Shown: positions 9,053 to 17,829, counted from the first letter of the stretch. The stretch is 64,000 nucleotides of DNA from Pseudothermotoga hypogea DSM 11164 = NBRC 106472 (GCF_000816145.1 NZ_CP007141.1:744001-808000); one strand, 5' to 3'. The notes: a model not told the origin generated them from the letters alone. Numbers and translations: made by a program.

Positions 9053-10870
9053 ATGAGGTGGCTGAAAGAACTCACGATCCTTTTGGTCATCGCACTCGTG
9101 GTCCTTGGCTTCACTCAAAGTTCCATCAAAACGCTCGGTATGGGTCCGGTCACATCGATAGCCTTCTCCCCAGATGGCAAGTACATGGCCGCCGGCAGCA
9201 TCGCCGTTCATCTGATCGACACCAACACCTGGCAGGTGATCCGCACCTTCGAGGGGCACAAACTTCCAGTTTTCAGCGTATCCTTCAGTCCAGACGGAAA
9301 AAAACTTGCCAGTGGTTCTTGGGACAGATCCATAAAACTCTGGGACGTGGCAACGGGTAAGGAGATACTCACCCTCAAAGGCCACAAAGACGAGATCTTC
9401 TCTGTAGCTTTCAGCCCCGACGGCAAGGTCCTTGTTTCAGCATCCGCGGACGAAACGATAAAGCTTTGGAACGTGAGCAACGGCAATGAAATCCGTACGT
9501 TGACCGGACACACAGAGGGTGTTTCCCACGTTGTCTTCAGTCATGATGGTAAGTTCCTCGTGTCCAGTTCGGGCGACAAAACGATCAAGGTATGGAACGC
9601 TTCAAAGGGTAGTTTGGTTCGAACCATCACAGGACACGAAGGAGCCGTGTACCACGTTGCGATCAGTAAAGACGACAAGCTCATTGCCTCATGCTCCGAC
9701 GATGGTACAGTCAGACTCTGGAACATGAAAACGGGTAAGTTAGAAAAAACGCTTGAATCCGGTAGCCAAATGATCTTCGCCATCTCTTTCAGCCCAGACG
9801 GTAAGGTTTTGGCATGCAGTCGTGAGGACGGAACGGTAAATGTGTGGGATGTTGCGAGTGGCAAACAGATCGTACAACTCACCGGCGGTGTCAGTTACGC
9901 CTACTCGGTCACCTTCAGTCCCGACGGCAAGCTCATTGCGTCAGGCAGTGAAGATGGATCTATCAGGGTCTGGAAGGTGGGAAACTGGGAACTCTCGCGA
10001 GAAATGCATTACGGTAGCAACGCCCCAGTTCGCGTCGTTGCGGCCAGTCCAGATGGCAAGACGATCGCGTCCGGTTCCGATGACTACAAAATAAGACTTT
10101 GGAACATTGAGACAAACCAGTTGATCCGTACCATCGAAGGTCACACCAGCACCTTGAACACGATCTCGTTCAGCCCAGACGGCAAGTTGCTCGTTTCCGC
10201 GTCGGACGATGGAACGGTGAGAGTTTGGGAGGTGAACTCAGCTAGACTCGTCCGCGAACTCAAATCTGAACAGGAACACTTCTACGCTGTCATGAGTCCC
10301 AACGGCGAACTGATCGCCTCTCCGGGGAATTTGATCGACATTGAACTTTGGAGTACATCAACAGGTCAGCTACTTAGAACTTTGAAAGGAGGCTTCGAAA
10401 CGTTCGTATGCCTATCTTTCTCACCGGACAGCAAGTTGCTCGTAGCCGGTTCCAATGATTCGTACGTTGTCAACGTCTGGAACGTAGAAACCGGTAAGTT
10501 GATCCACAGCATCCCGGCTCATGACCGTTCCGTCACGACGGTCGCCTTCAGCCCAGACGGGAAAACCTTCGCCTCTGGTTCGCACGACAAAACGATCAAG
10601 ATTTGGGAGACAGCGACTGGCAAGATGATCGCAACACTCGTGGGACATGCATCGAGCGTCACGTCAGTCTGTTTCAGCCCTGATGGGAAGACCTTGGCGG
10701 CTGGCTCGCTCGATGGAACCATCAGACTTTGGGACGTCAGCTCGGGCAAAGAGATCAGCTTGCTTGTGGGGCACGGGGAAGCAGTCAATTCTGTCTGTTT
10801 CAGCCCAGATGGAACGCTGCTCTTCTCCGCTTCCTTCGACAGGACAGTCAAGGTATGGAAAGTGAAGTGA
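9053..10870 (+). CDS. Exported WD40 protein with 14 repeats
   Basis: 605 residues; ATG 9053 is placed by GAGGTGAT at 4-base spacing. A signal peptide or anchor (LTILLVIALVVLGFTQS) is followed by 14 consecutive WD40 repeats with the pattern 'SPDGK-LASGS-D-T-LW-V-TGK'. Most of the inter-blade GH dipeptides are also clear. Fourteen repeats fit two seven-bladed propellers. Repeats 10 and 11 are the most divergent (SPNGELIASPGN). No enzyme domain is attached, so the protein probably acts as a binding scaffold outside the membrane. Repeat-to-repeat identity is high, as in WD40 genes that keep duplicating blades. It is the last gene of the operon; a related, truncated gene lies at 15275. Confidence 0.93.
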   Translation: MRWLKELTILLVIALVVLGFTQSSIKTLGMGPVTSIAFSPDGKYMAAGSIAVHLIDTNTWQVIRTFEGHKLPVFSVSFSPDGKKLASGSWDRSIKLWDVATGKEILTLKGHKDEIFSVAFSPDGKVLVSASADETIKLWNVSNGNEIRTLTGHTEGVSHVVFSHDGKFLVSSSGDKTIKVWNASKGSLVRTITGHEGAVYHVAISKDDKLIASCSDDGTVRLWNMKTGKLEKTLESGSQMIFAISFSPDGKVLACSREDGTVNVWDVASGKQIVQLTGGVSYAYSVTFSPDGKLIASGSEDGSIRVWKVGNWELSREMHYGSNAPVRVVAASPDGKTIASGSDDYKIRLWNIETNQLIRTIEGHTSTLNTISFSPDGKLLVSASDDGTVRVWEVNSARLVRELKSEQEHFYAVMSPNGELIASPGNLIDIELWSTSTGQLLRTLKGGFETFVCLSFSPDSKLLVAGSNDSYVVNVWNVETGKLIHSIPAHDRSVTTVAFSPDGKTFASGSHDKTIKIWETATGKMIATLVGHASSVTSVCFSPDGKTLAAGSLDGTIRLWDVSSGKEISLLVGHGEAVNSVCFSPDGTLLFSASFDRTVKVWKVK

Positions 10871-10925
10871 GCGAAGTCTTTTTGGTTTCAAAACTCTGCC
10901 TTCATGGCGAGAGAGGAGGTTTATC

Positions 10926-12602
10926 ATGAAAAGGGTGATGGTTCATCTGGTGATGGTTTGTGTGGTTCTGCTTCTCTTTGGATGTTTCAAACCTGCGCCG
11001 CAGAATCCACCGAGTCCTCCGCCCACTCAGCCGCCTACACAGCCACCAACTCAGCCACCCAGTCAACCACCGGGTGAGGAACCGAGCTAACCAACTGGTT
11101 ACACGATCCAAGGTGTGGTGAAAAAATGGAACGGTGAACCACTTCAAGGTGTGACGATCAGCGCGGGTGGAGTCAGCACAACGAGTGATTCACAAGGACA
11201 TTGGTCCATCTCAGGTTTGAGTGGAACCGTCGTGGTGAGTGCGCAGTTGCAGAACTACTACATCGTGGTGGATGGGACGAATTATGAAACTCAGATCGAA
11301 GCGTCCAACGAGAGGACAATAAACTTCACAGATTATTCTGAAACAGAAGAGTTCGGCGGTGGTAATGGCACGCAAGAGAATCCATACATCATAGTGAACG
11401 TGCAACAGTTGCTGAATATGGCGAACCATGTCCCAGACAGCTCAGATTCAACACCTCTGTATTTCACGCAGATAAGGGATATCGACTTGAACGACGCTGT
11501 TGTACCCAGAAATATATCTTCAGATCCACAGCCAAACTGGACACCACTTGGAAGATCTGATCAACCATACATCTGCGTGTACAATGGCTCGGAGTTTTCA
11601 ATAAAGAACATGGTCGTGGTCGACGATGGTTCACTGAGCAACGGCTTCTTCCACGCTATTGAGAACTCAACTATTCGGAACGTCATCTTCGAGAACGCCA
11701 CTGTCGTCGCTACGAAAACTTTTACCAACACGGGAATCCTGGCTGGCTCGGTTTACTCAGGCTGCACGATAGACAACGTCGTTGTTCGGAACTCTCGCGT
11801 GATCATTAGGGTTGCGAATCCTGATTTTATAGGCGGTCTCGTGGGTGCAACTTACGATTCTACCATCACGAATTGCAGGGTCGATGAGTTGACGATCGAA
11901 GCCGAGTACGATGTCAGCATCGGTGGTGCAATCGGTGGTTTCGTTGGTTCTGCTCAGGATTCTTCTTCTTTCGAGGAAAATCTTTTGAGAACGACAACGA
12001 TCAAAGGTAAGTTCTCTCAACTTGCTGGCGGGTTCGTGGGACTTGCAGAAAACTCTTTCTTTGAGAACTGTGATCTCGATACGCTGCTCATGCAGGACTT
12101 GCGCTCGACTGTTGGTGGCTTCGCTGCTCATTTATCGCATTCTTCGTTTGTCGATTGCGATGTGGTGGAAGCAACGCTGTCGGCCAGTGATTGTCAATAC
12201 GCGGGCGGGTTCGTGGGATTCTCACGAACAAACAACTTCACAAACTGCACTTTCAAAGGTCGTGTGGAAGTTGGAACATCGAATTCCCCACAGGCATACA
12301 TCGCCGGCTTCGCCGCTTTGGCTTATGCGAACACGGATAACAGCAACTTCGAAAGCTGCAAAGTCTTGTCGGGCTCTTGGCTCATCCTAACGGCCGACCG
12401 AGCGGGGACTAATTATATTTGCGGATTGATAGGATATGGTTATGGCTACGGTAATGATGCAAAACTCATTCTCGACAACAGTTTCGTCCGTGCCAAGTAT
12501 ATCACTCCCGACGGGAACACAAATGTTATAAGTTCGGCACCCTTAGGTTTTTTTGGTGATTGGGTTCAAAATGGTTCGCCCGATGCGCAATGGGAGCAGT
12601 AG
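10926..12602 (+). pseudogene. GLUG-repeat lipoprotein broken by an in-frame stop
   Basis: ATG 10926 (RBS GAGAGGAGG) starts a lipoprotein signal (VCVVLLLFGCFKP) and a Pro/Thr/Gln linker (PPTQPPTQPPTQPPSQPP). The frame then meets TAA at 11088 (GEEPS-stop). The same frame continues at once with PTGYTIQGVVKKWNGEPLQG, matching the intact paralogue at 12788. So this is one gene interrupted by a nonsense codon rather than two genes; a GTG at 11115 could restart translation without a signal. Downstream are about eight GLUG-type repeats (GGFVG-x6-FENC). It also lacks the last 60 or so residues of the paralogue (no counterpart of CYWDNQ or the WAINAVKNDGYPYLRW end). Probably a decaying duplicate. Confidence 0.8.
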
Positions 12603-12681
12603 GATTGCGAGATTTGGTAACAATTAACGCATAGTCAACGGCGAGAAGACTGGACCGAACAGTTCCTGACCGTGAGGTTTG

Positions 12682-12784
12682 CTCTCCTCCTCTCAGGTGA
12701 ATTTCTGTTCGATCGAAGTTTCTAATCGTTTTTTAACGATCTTGGTTCAATATAGAGAAGTTCCACACCCTGAGAGGAGGAGAG
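12682..12784 (+). promoter_or_regulatory. Long-range hairpin masking the RBS of the second GLUG gene
   Basis: CTCTCCTCCTCTCAGG (12682-12697) is the exact reverse complement of CCTGAGAGGAGGAGAG (12769-12784), which contains the whole Shine-Dalgarno sequence just before ATG 12788. In RNA this gives a 16-bp perfect stem closing a 71-base loop. Inside the loop a second hairpin ATCGTT-TTTT-AACGAT (12725-12740) is visible. Either this is a translational switch (RBS occluded unless the left arm is bound, cut or untranscribed), or a promoter inside the loop removes the left arm. No homologue of a known riboswitch class was recognised. Confidence 0.55.
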
Positions 12785-12787
12785 TTC

Positions 12788-14671
12788 ATGAGAAAGTGGC
12801 AGATTCTGTTGGTTTCATCGCTGGTTTTGTTTTTGCTGTTCAGTTGCGCCGCACCAGTTGTACCAGGGGAACCTTCGACTTACACGATCCAAGGCGTCGT
12901 GAAGCTGTGGAACGACACACCATTGCAAGGTGTCACGATCAGTGCGGGCACGAAGACGGCGACTACCGACGCGAACGGGACTTGGACGATCGCAGATTTG
13001 AGTGGTGCGGTCACGGTGAGAGCGCAGAACACTGATTATCACATCGTCATCGCGGGCACTGTACAAACCACCAAGAACGTTTCGAACGCTTCGACGATCA
13101 ACTTCACAGCCTATTCCGAAACCGAAGAGTTCGGTGGCGGGTACGGTACACAAGACGATCCTTGGATCATTGTGAACGTGTGGCAGTTGGACAACATGAG
13201 ACACTACGTCGATCCATCCACACCGAGACATTACAAACAGATGAGAGATCTGGACTTGAACGATCTGATAGCAAGGGTCACTCCGACCGAAGCGAACTGG
13301 ACACCCGTCGATTCGATGGGTCCAGACAAACCCTTCAACGGAAGCTACAACGGGATGGGATTTTCCATAAAGAACATGGTGGTTTTGACGGGCAACAACA
13401 CCAGCGACAGATACTCTGGTTTCTTTGGGCGCCTCTTTGAGGCAACGATCACCAACGTGGTCTTCGAGAACGCTCAGGTTGACTATGCAGATGCCTTCGA
13501 CGCGGGTGTTCTGGCTGGAAGGATCGACGACAGCACCATCGATAATGTGATCGTGCTCAACTCGAGAGTCTCTCAAGCTTCCTACATGGGTGGGCTCGTG
13601 GGGTTTGCCAGCTCTTCGACCTTCAAGAACTGTTCGGTTCAAGTCATCCTCAACTCACCACAGGCTAACCCATCGTTCTACGTGGGAGGGTTCGTAGGTG
13701 ATTCGAGTTTTTCGAACTTTCAAAACTGCACCGTGCGATCGAGCGCGATAACCGGTAAGTCTACAAGAATCGGAGGCTTTGCGGCAAATTCAGACACGAG
13801 CGTCTTTCAGAATTGTCGTTTCCAAGGTACCATAGAGGATGTTACAGCAACCTACGTTGGTGGTTTCGTGGCCTATGCTGAACAGGACGAAGATCTCAGT
13901 GTGAACGTCTTCGAAGATTGCGCTGTGTCGGCTTCTTTGAGCGCGCAGAGGGATACTTCGACGATGGATATGGTCAGAATAGGTGGCTTCGTTGGTTTTA
14001 TCGACGCAGTGAAGAGAATTTCTTTCAAAACCTGCGTTGTTCAAGCGGACATAGAAGTTCCGCACTACGGTTTCACTGCGGGTGGCTTCTTCGCAGAGAT
14101 TAGCGGGCTCAACACATTCCACCAGTGTGGCTTTCAAGGTTCGATCACGGGCAATTCTGAGGAATTTTCCGACATAGGTGGTTTTGGTGGTTTTGCTTAC
14201 AATCCAGCAACTGGTGAAGTGAACATTCAAGAATGTTACGCGAGGTTCGAAGTCAACGCAGATTCGAACGCCAGGGTCGCCGGATTTTTGAGCATGACGG
14301 ATGGAAACAACATCACGATCAAGAACTGCTACGCGAAGGGTTCAACGAGTGCTCAAGCACAATCGGCAGGTTTTTTGAGGATGAACACATTAGATCAAGT
14401 TCCAGACGTGTCAAAAAACTACGTCGCCGTTTCGAACACCGATCATGGTTTTCTGTACAACTTTTCATCTTCTTCGCTTCAAACTCCTCATTGCTACTGG
14501 GACAACCAACTGACCAGTACGATCCAAGACCACTCAACGGCCGAAGGCAAGGGCACCAGCCAGATGAAGACGCAGAGCACTTATTCAACTTGGGATTTCA
14601 CAAATGTTTGGGCGATCAACGCTGTGAAAAACGATGGTTATCCCTATCTCAGGTGGGAAGACGGTATTTGA
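12788..14671 (+). CDS. GLUG-repeat lipoprotein
   Basis: 627 residues. The lipoprotein signal peptide ends LLFSCAAPV. Residues about 35-100 form a carboxypeptidase-regulatory-like/SdrD-B-type domain (YTIQGVVKLWNDTPLQGVTI through GTWTIADLSGAV). The rest is a run of GLUG repeats (GGFVG-x5-FKNC, repeated about ten times), which form right-handed beta-helix or solenoid structures in adhesins and surface proteins. The C-terminus has the usual cap (CYWDNQL, WDFTNVWAINAVKNDGYPYL). Probably an outer-envelope binding or adhesion protein. It is a tandem duplicate of the broken gene at 10926. The RBS GAGGAGGAGAG is fully covered by the upstream inverted repeat. Confidence 0.9.
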   Translation: MRKWQILLVSSLVLFLLFSCAAPVVPGEPSTYTIQGVVKLWNDTPLQGVTISAGTKTATTDANGTWTIADLSGAVTVRAQNTDYHIVIAGTVQTTKNVSNASTINFTAYSETEEFGGGYGTQDDPWIIVNVWQLDNMRHYVDPSTPRHYKQMRDLDLNDLIARVTPTEANWTPVDSMGPDKPFNGSYNGMGFSIKNMVVLTGNNTSDRYSGFFGRLFEATITNVVFENAQVDYADAFDAGVLAGRIDDSTIDNVIVLNSRVSQASYMGGLVGFASSSTFKNCSVQVILNSPQANPSFYVGGFVGDSSFSNFQNCTVRSSAITGKSTRIGGFAANSDTSVFQNCRFQGTIEDVTATYVGGFVAYAEQDEDLSVNVFEDCAVSASLSAQRDTSTMDMVRIGGFVGFIDAVKRISFKTCVVQADIEVPHYGFTAGGFFAEISGLNTFHQCGFQGSITGNSEEFSDIGGFGGFAYNPATGEVNIQECYARFEVNADSNARVAGFLSMTDGNNITIKNCYAKGSTSAQAQSAGFLRMNTLDQVPDVSKNYVAVSNTDHGFLYNFSSSSLQTPHCYWDNQLTSTIQDHSTAEGKGTSQMKTQSTYSTWDFTNVWAINAVKNDGYPYLRWEDGI

Positions 14672-14684
14672 ATCAAGTTTCAAG

Positions 14685-14717
14685 ACCGCTGGGTGAAGCT
14701 TCCCAGCGGTTCTTCTT
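14685..14717 (+). terminator. Terminator after the GLUG gene
   Basis: Stem ACCGCTGGG/TCCCAGCGGT with a short TGAAGCT loop, followed by TCTTCTT. The T-run is impure but the stem is strong. A TACAAT at 14720-14725, just after it, may be the -10 box of the next gene. Confidence 0.75.
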
Positions 14718-14753
14718 GGTACAATCTTGAAAAATCATCTCGAGGTGATCGAT

Positions 14754-15224
14754 GTGGGCAAATACTTCAAACCCCTGCGCAGAAAGGACCGAGCTTTGAA
14801 AGACGATGAAGCACTCGAGATTTTGTCAAAGTCTAACTACGGTGTATTATGTGTCTTCGATGGAAACTATCCTTACGGTGTGCCAGTGAACTACGTCTAC
14901 GAAGATGGTTTCATCTACATTCATTCCGCAAAAGAAGGTCACAAGATCGAGAGTATAAAGTCTTTCGACAGAGTTTGTTTCACCGTCGTTGGGAGTTCTC
15001 AAGTGATGGAGAACGAGTTCTCAACCAAGTACGAAAGTGTCGTCGTCTTTGGCAGGGCAGACATCTTACACGATGAACAGGTCATACCGGCTCTCAGAAA
15101 GTTGGCGCAGAAGTACAGTCCACGCTACACAAATGAGGCAGAGAGAATCATTCAAGATTCTTTCAAAGATGTCGCTGTAATAAGAATAAAGATCGAACAC
15201 GTACAAGGCAAGGCAAACCGCTGA
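14754..15224 (+). CDS. NimA-like pyridoxamine 5'-phosphate oxidase family flavoprotein
   Basis: 156 residues from GTG 14754, placed by GAGGTGAT at 4-base spacing; a TTG at 14727 lies upstream but has no RBS. The N-terminus MGKYFKPLRRKDRALKDDEA matches the 'MRRKDRAL' opening of the NimA/nitroimidazole-resistance-type branch of the split-barrel FMN-binding family. The barrel core 'YGVLCVFDGNYPYGVPVNYV', 'FIYIHSAKEGHKIE' and 'VCFTVVG' is typical. Such proteins bind FMN or haem-like cofactors and reduce or sequester small molecules; the substrate here is unknown. Monocistronic by context (terminator before it). Confidence 0.87.
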   Translation: MGKYFKPLRRKDRALKDDEALEILSKSNYGVLCVFDGNYPYGVPVNYVYEDGFIYIHSAKEGHKIESIKSFDRVCFTVVGSSQVMENEFSTKYESVVVFGRADILHDEQVIPALRKLAQKYSPRYTNEAERIIQDSFKDVAVIRIKIEHVQGKANR

Positions 15225-15274
15225 TCACGGATCGTGTTAGACTACGTTCGAAGCTCATCCAAGGGGGAATGAAG

Positions 15275-15895
15275 ATGAGATCGTTGAACGTACTGATTCT
15301 GGTACTTGTGTTTGTTTGTAGCACTTTTGCACTCGTTCAGGACATCACAAGGCCGGTCCTCTCAATTGCAGCTGGACCTGTTGTTTCACTCGTGATCAGT
15401 CCAGATTCGAAGTACATCCTCGTCGGCACTCAAGATGGAAACGTGAAGATCTTAGACGCACAGACCAATCAACAGGTGGGTGAGACGATACGCTGTGGTG
15501 CGACCGTCTACGGTCTTGCCATAGAAGCGAGCGGAAAGTACTTCGTCACGGGCTTGGGAGACGGTTCGATCATTGTCTGGGACTTCGAGACGAGACAGAA
15601 GATTCGAAGTTGGTCGGCGCACAACTTCACGGTTCGTTCTGTAGCCATCAGCCCAGATGGGAAGTACATAGCTGCCGGATCGTACGACTCGACAGTCTCG
15701 ATCTGGGAGCTCGAGACGGGCGAACTCGTGCAAACCTTGGTCGGTCACAAAGACTGGGTTCACACCGTCGCCTTCACACCTGACAGAAAATACTGCCTCG
15801 CAAGCCTTTCTTCTTCAGGGGGATGGGTAAGAGGCTTGATTTTTATTAGCACTTGTGTTATCATCATAGCGTGGAAACTATGCCATTCGGCATAG
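15275..15895 (+). pseudogene. WD40 protein gene truncated by a mobile element
   Basis: ATG 15275 (MRSLNVLILVLVFV) lies 7 bases after AAGGGGG; ATG 15269 is too close to the RBS. A signal peptide is followed by three complete WD40 repeats and the start of a fourth (WVHTVAFTPD). At 15785 the reading frame enters the mobile element, and the last 37 residues (starting RKYCLASL) are element-encoded. The sequence after the element resumes with GGCGTGGTTCTG, which would restore 'FTPD-G-VVL', the WD40 'SPDG' motif. This supports insertion into a longer gene, but the frame then closes within a few codons, so the remaining 3' part is gone. Relative of the 9053 gene. Confidence 0.82.
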
Positions 15896-16055
15896 GTATC
15901 TTGGGAAGAAGTTCCAAGTAGTAGCGGGATTGGCACCCGTCAGAGGTGTAAGGTTAAACCACACCTCTGTGGCCATGGAGTATCAAATGCTCCATGGAAG
16001 GCAGCCTAAAGAGCTGCTAAGAATCCCATCCCCTTCAGGGGATTGGGAGTGTCAA
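15785..16055 (+). mobile_element. Short IS200/IS605-derived element (MITE-like), copy 1
   Basis: 271 bp. The left end begins AGAAAATACTGCC directly after TGAC, and the right end finishes GGGAGTGTCAA. It matches the second short copy at 29432 almost base for base, and matches both ends of the tnpB element at 34906-36527. tnpA and nearly all of tnpB are missing. The junction (AACTATGCCATT joined to CGGCATAGGTATC) is identical in both short copies, so they descend from one deleted ancestor that moved in trans. A left-end subterminal hairpin (CAAGCC/GGCTTG) and a right-end hairpin (TCCCC/GGGGA) are kept, as expected for recognition by a Y1 transposase. It interrupts the WD40 gene. Confidence 0.88.
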
Positions 16056-16075
16056 GGCGTGGTTCTGCCTGGACG
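15895..16075 (+). ncRNA. Candidate stand-alone TnpB guide RNA (omega RNA), copy 1
   Basis: Five consecutive hairpins are visible by eye: 15900-15918 (CTTGGGA/TTCCAAG, one G-U), 15941-15969 (CAGAGGTGT/ACACCTCTG), 15973-15997 (CCATGGAG/CTCCATGG), 16001-16017 (GCAGC/GCTGC) and 16025-16047 (CCCATCCCC/GGGGATTGGG, one bulge). The element ends at 16055, so about 20 following bases would be the guide. That TnpB guide RNAs come from the 3' end of tnpB plus the right end is established; expression of this solitary copy is inference. Confidence 0.42.
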
Positions 16076-16171
16076 GTACTAATAATGGCCCGCTCTAACG
16101 GACTATCAAGTTGATTCGGCGCGCTACCAAACAGGCGCGAAACAACGCCGCTTTCCAAATTGTCGTTCTTT

Positions 16172-17488
16172 TCACGTCTCAGTAGCGTGCATCTGTTTCA
16201 GTCTCTCTTTGACCTGCTCGAGATATTCACCTTCCAGTGGATACTTTCTGAGTACGAATATGCCCAACAAGGTGGCGGCAATCGGTATGAAACTACACAG
16301 AGCACGGATTCCAAGGATCGCACTCGCAGGCTGGCCTTCCACAGGCAAGTTCGGATCGTAGCCACTTTTTGAAAGAACCAAACCCATGATCAGAGAGTTC
16401 AACGATATTCCAAGTCTTATAATCAACGCGTTCGCCCCGAAGTACATGCCCTCCCTTCTTCTTCCTGTCTTGACTTCGTCTTCGTCCGCAATTTCCGCGA
16501 TCATTATGTCCAATATGATGAAGGCTCCCGCGAGACTCAGCGCCAAACAGCAGGCCAAGATCAGACCCTGAACGAACGTTTTGATGAACGCAAAGCCACT
16601 CAACAGGATCGCCCAGAGGATCATCGAGACCATCATCGTTTTCTTCGCGCCGAGTTTCGGCGTGAACCTCTGCCAAACTGGTACGAGCAGGAAGGTGAAG
16701 ACGAAGATCATAGCGAGCAAGAGCGTGGTCTGTGTCTCGTTCAGCTTGAGGACGTACTTCGCGTAGAAAGGCAGTGCGGCGAGGAGGGCTGTGTAGGTGT
16801 ACTGGAGCAAAAACGAAGCGGAAACATACGTGATGAAAGATTTGTTGAGAAACGTGTGCTTGATAGCCTCTGAGAGCTTGAGAGTCTCCTTGCTGTAGAA
16901 CTTGGGATTCTCCCTCACACCGAGCAGCGAGAGATACAGCAGTGAGCCTCCCACAATCGCAAAGATCACACCCATCTTCTGCCAGCCGAGCCTCGCAACG
17001 ATCATCGGTGTGGCGGCGACACCTATGAGCAAACTCGGAATGCCGAGGATCTGCCTCAGCGCGGATACCTTTGCCCTTTGCTGCAACGTTGGATACATCT
17101 CTGGAAAGAGAGCAGTCCAGTTCAGTATGACGATGGTGAAGAAACTGTCAAAGAGGAAGATCATCACAGCGTAGTACAGGACCAAGGCTGTGGGCTTGGA
17201 AGCGTCGAAGGGTGGAGCCCAGAAGAACGCAAAACTCAAAGCGAGTGGAAGAGAGAAAAAGAAAATGTACGGTCTACGTCTTCCCCACCTTGTTTTAGTG
17301 ATGTCTGACAGATAACCGAACAGAGGATCGTTCACCGCGTTCCACAGACCATACAGAAGCATCACCAGGCTGATCTTTTCCACGGGTGCCTTCAAAACAT
17401 CCACGTAGTAGAAGATTGCGAAAGTTGAGATGGGATTTGAGAGTAAGCCAGCGCTGAAAGAACCGAGACTGTACAAAAAATCCTTCAT
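16172..17488 (-). CDS. GPH-family (MelB-like) sugar/cation symporter
   Basis: 438 residues, about 12 membrane segments, inner membrane. The N-terminal half carries the GPH/MFS signature: 'LWNAVNDPLFGYLSDITKT' and then 'RWGRRRPYIFF', the conserved Asn-Asp-Pro and RxGRRRP loop of sodium/glycoside symporters. The loop 'DEDEVKTGRRREGMYFG' near residue 335 is also typical of the family. Substrate probably a glycoside or oligosaccharide, coupled to Na+ or H+; the specific sugar cannot be told. The RBS GAGGGAGG lies before ATG, with a TATAAT box upstream. It stands alone, with no glycosidase next to it. Confidence 0.9.
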   Translation of the reverse strand: MKDFLYSLGSFSAGLLSNPISTFAIFYYVDVLKAPVEKISLVMLLYGLWNAVNDPLFGYLSDITKTRWGRRRPYIFFFSLPLALSFAFFWAPPFDASKPTALVLYYAVMIFLFDSFFTIVILNWTALFPEMYPTLQQRAKVSALRQILGIPSLLIGVAATPMIVARLGWQKMGVIFAIVGGSLLYLSLLGVRENPKFYSKETLKLSEAIKHTFLNKSFITYVSASFLLQYTYTALLAALPFYAKYVLKLNETQTTLLLAMIFVFTFLLVPVWQRFTPKLGAKKTMMVSMILWAILLSGFAFIKTFVQGLILACCLALSLAGAFIILDIMIAEIADEDEVKTGRRREGMYFGANALIIRLGISLNSLIMGLVLSKSGYDPNLPVEGQPASAILGIRALCSFIPIAATLLGIFVLRKYPLEGEYLEQVKERLKQMHATET

Positions 17489-17532
17489 CTCGAATCCTCC
17501 CTCTTTTGAGCAATCAAGAACTCTCGATGAAA

Positions 17533-17538
17533 ATTATA
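17533..17538 (-). promoter_or_regulatory. -10 box of the sugar transporter gene
   Basis: TATAAT on the minus strand, 45 bases before the start codon. The -35 region is weak (TGTTTG at 17-base spacing). Confidence 0.5.
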
Positions 17539-17829
17539 CCAAGCCACATCATTTTCAAACACTCTCTGTCCAGATGGATCGATCAAGAATAGTCACAAGT
17601 TTTAAAATCACAACAACCCGTTTGAATCACACACTTTCAAGCAAATTGTGCGAGCGTAAAAGGAAGGTATTTGATTATAATCATGCAGATCACGCGAGCG
17701 ACTCGAGGCACAACTGTGCTCAAAGAACGTTCCAACAAAACACGTGCGCTTAGACGAGCGCGCTCAGAAAGAACAATTCCAAACCAATGGAAGTGAGTTC
17801 ACGAACGCAAGATCAAAATCTGTCGGCGT
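17539..17829. other. Intergenic region, no gene seen
   Basis: About 290 bases between two leftward genes. It contains ATTATAAT at 17674-17681, which reads as a -10 box on both strands, but no RBS-start pair with a credible protein. No terminator stem with a T-run was found. Short imperfect repeats of CGAGCG occur near 17692-17700 and 17756-17762. Confidence 0.4.

Noticed and set aside
16056-16110. GGTACTAATA-like stretch resembling the 3' end of 23S rRNA
   Set aside because: Only about ten bases agree and no rRNA context is present; more likely the continuation of the interrupted WD40 gene and chance.
17674-17681. ATTATAAT as promoter of a rightward gene between 17.5 and 17.8 kb
   Set aside because: No RBS and protein-like frame follow, and no terminator; the box is self-complementary and may be chance.
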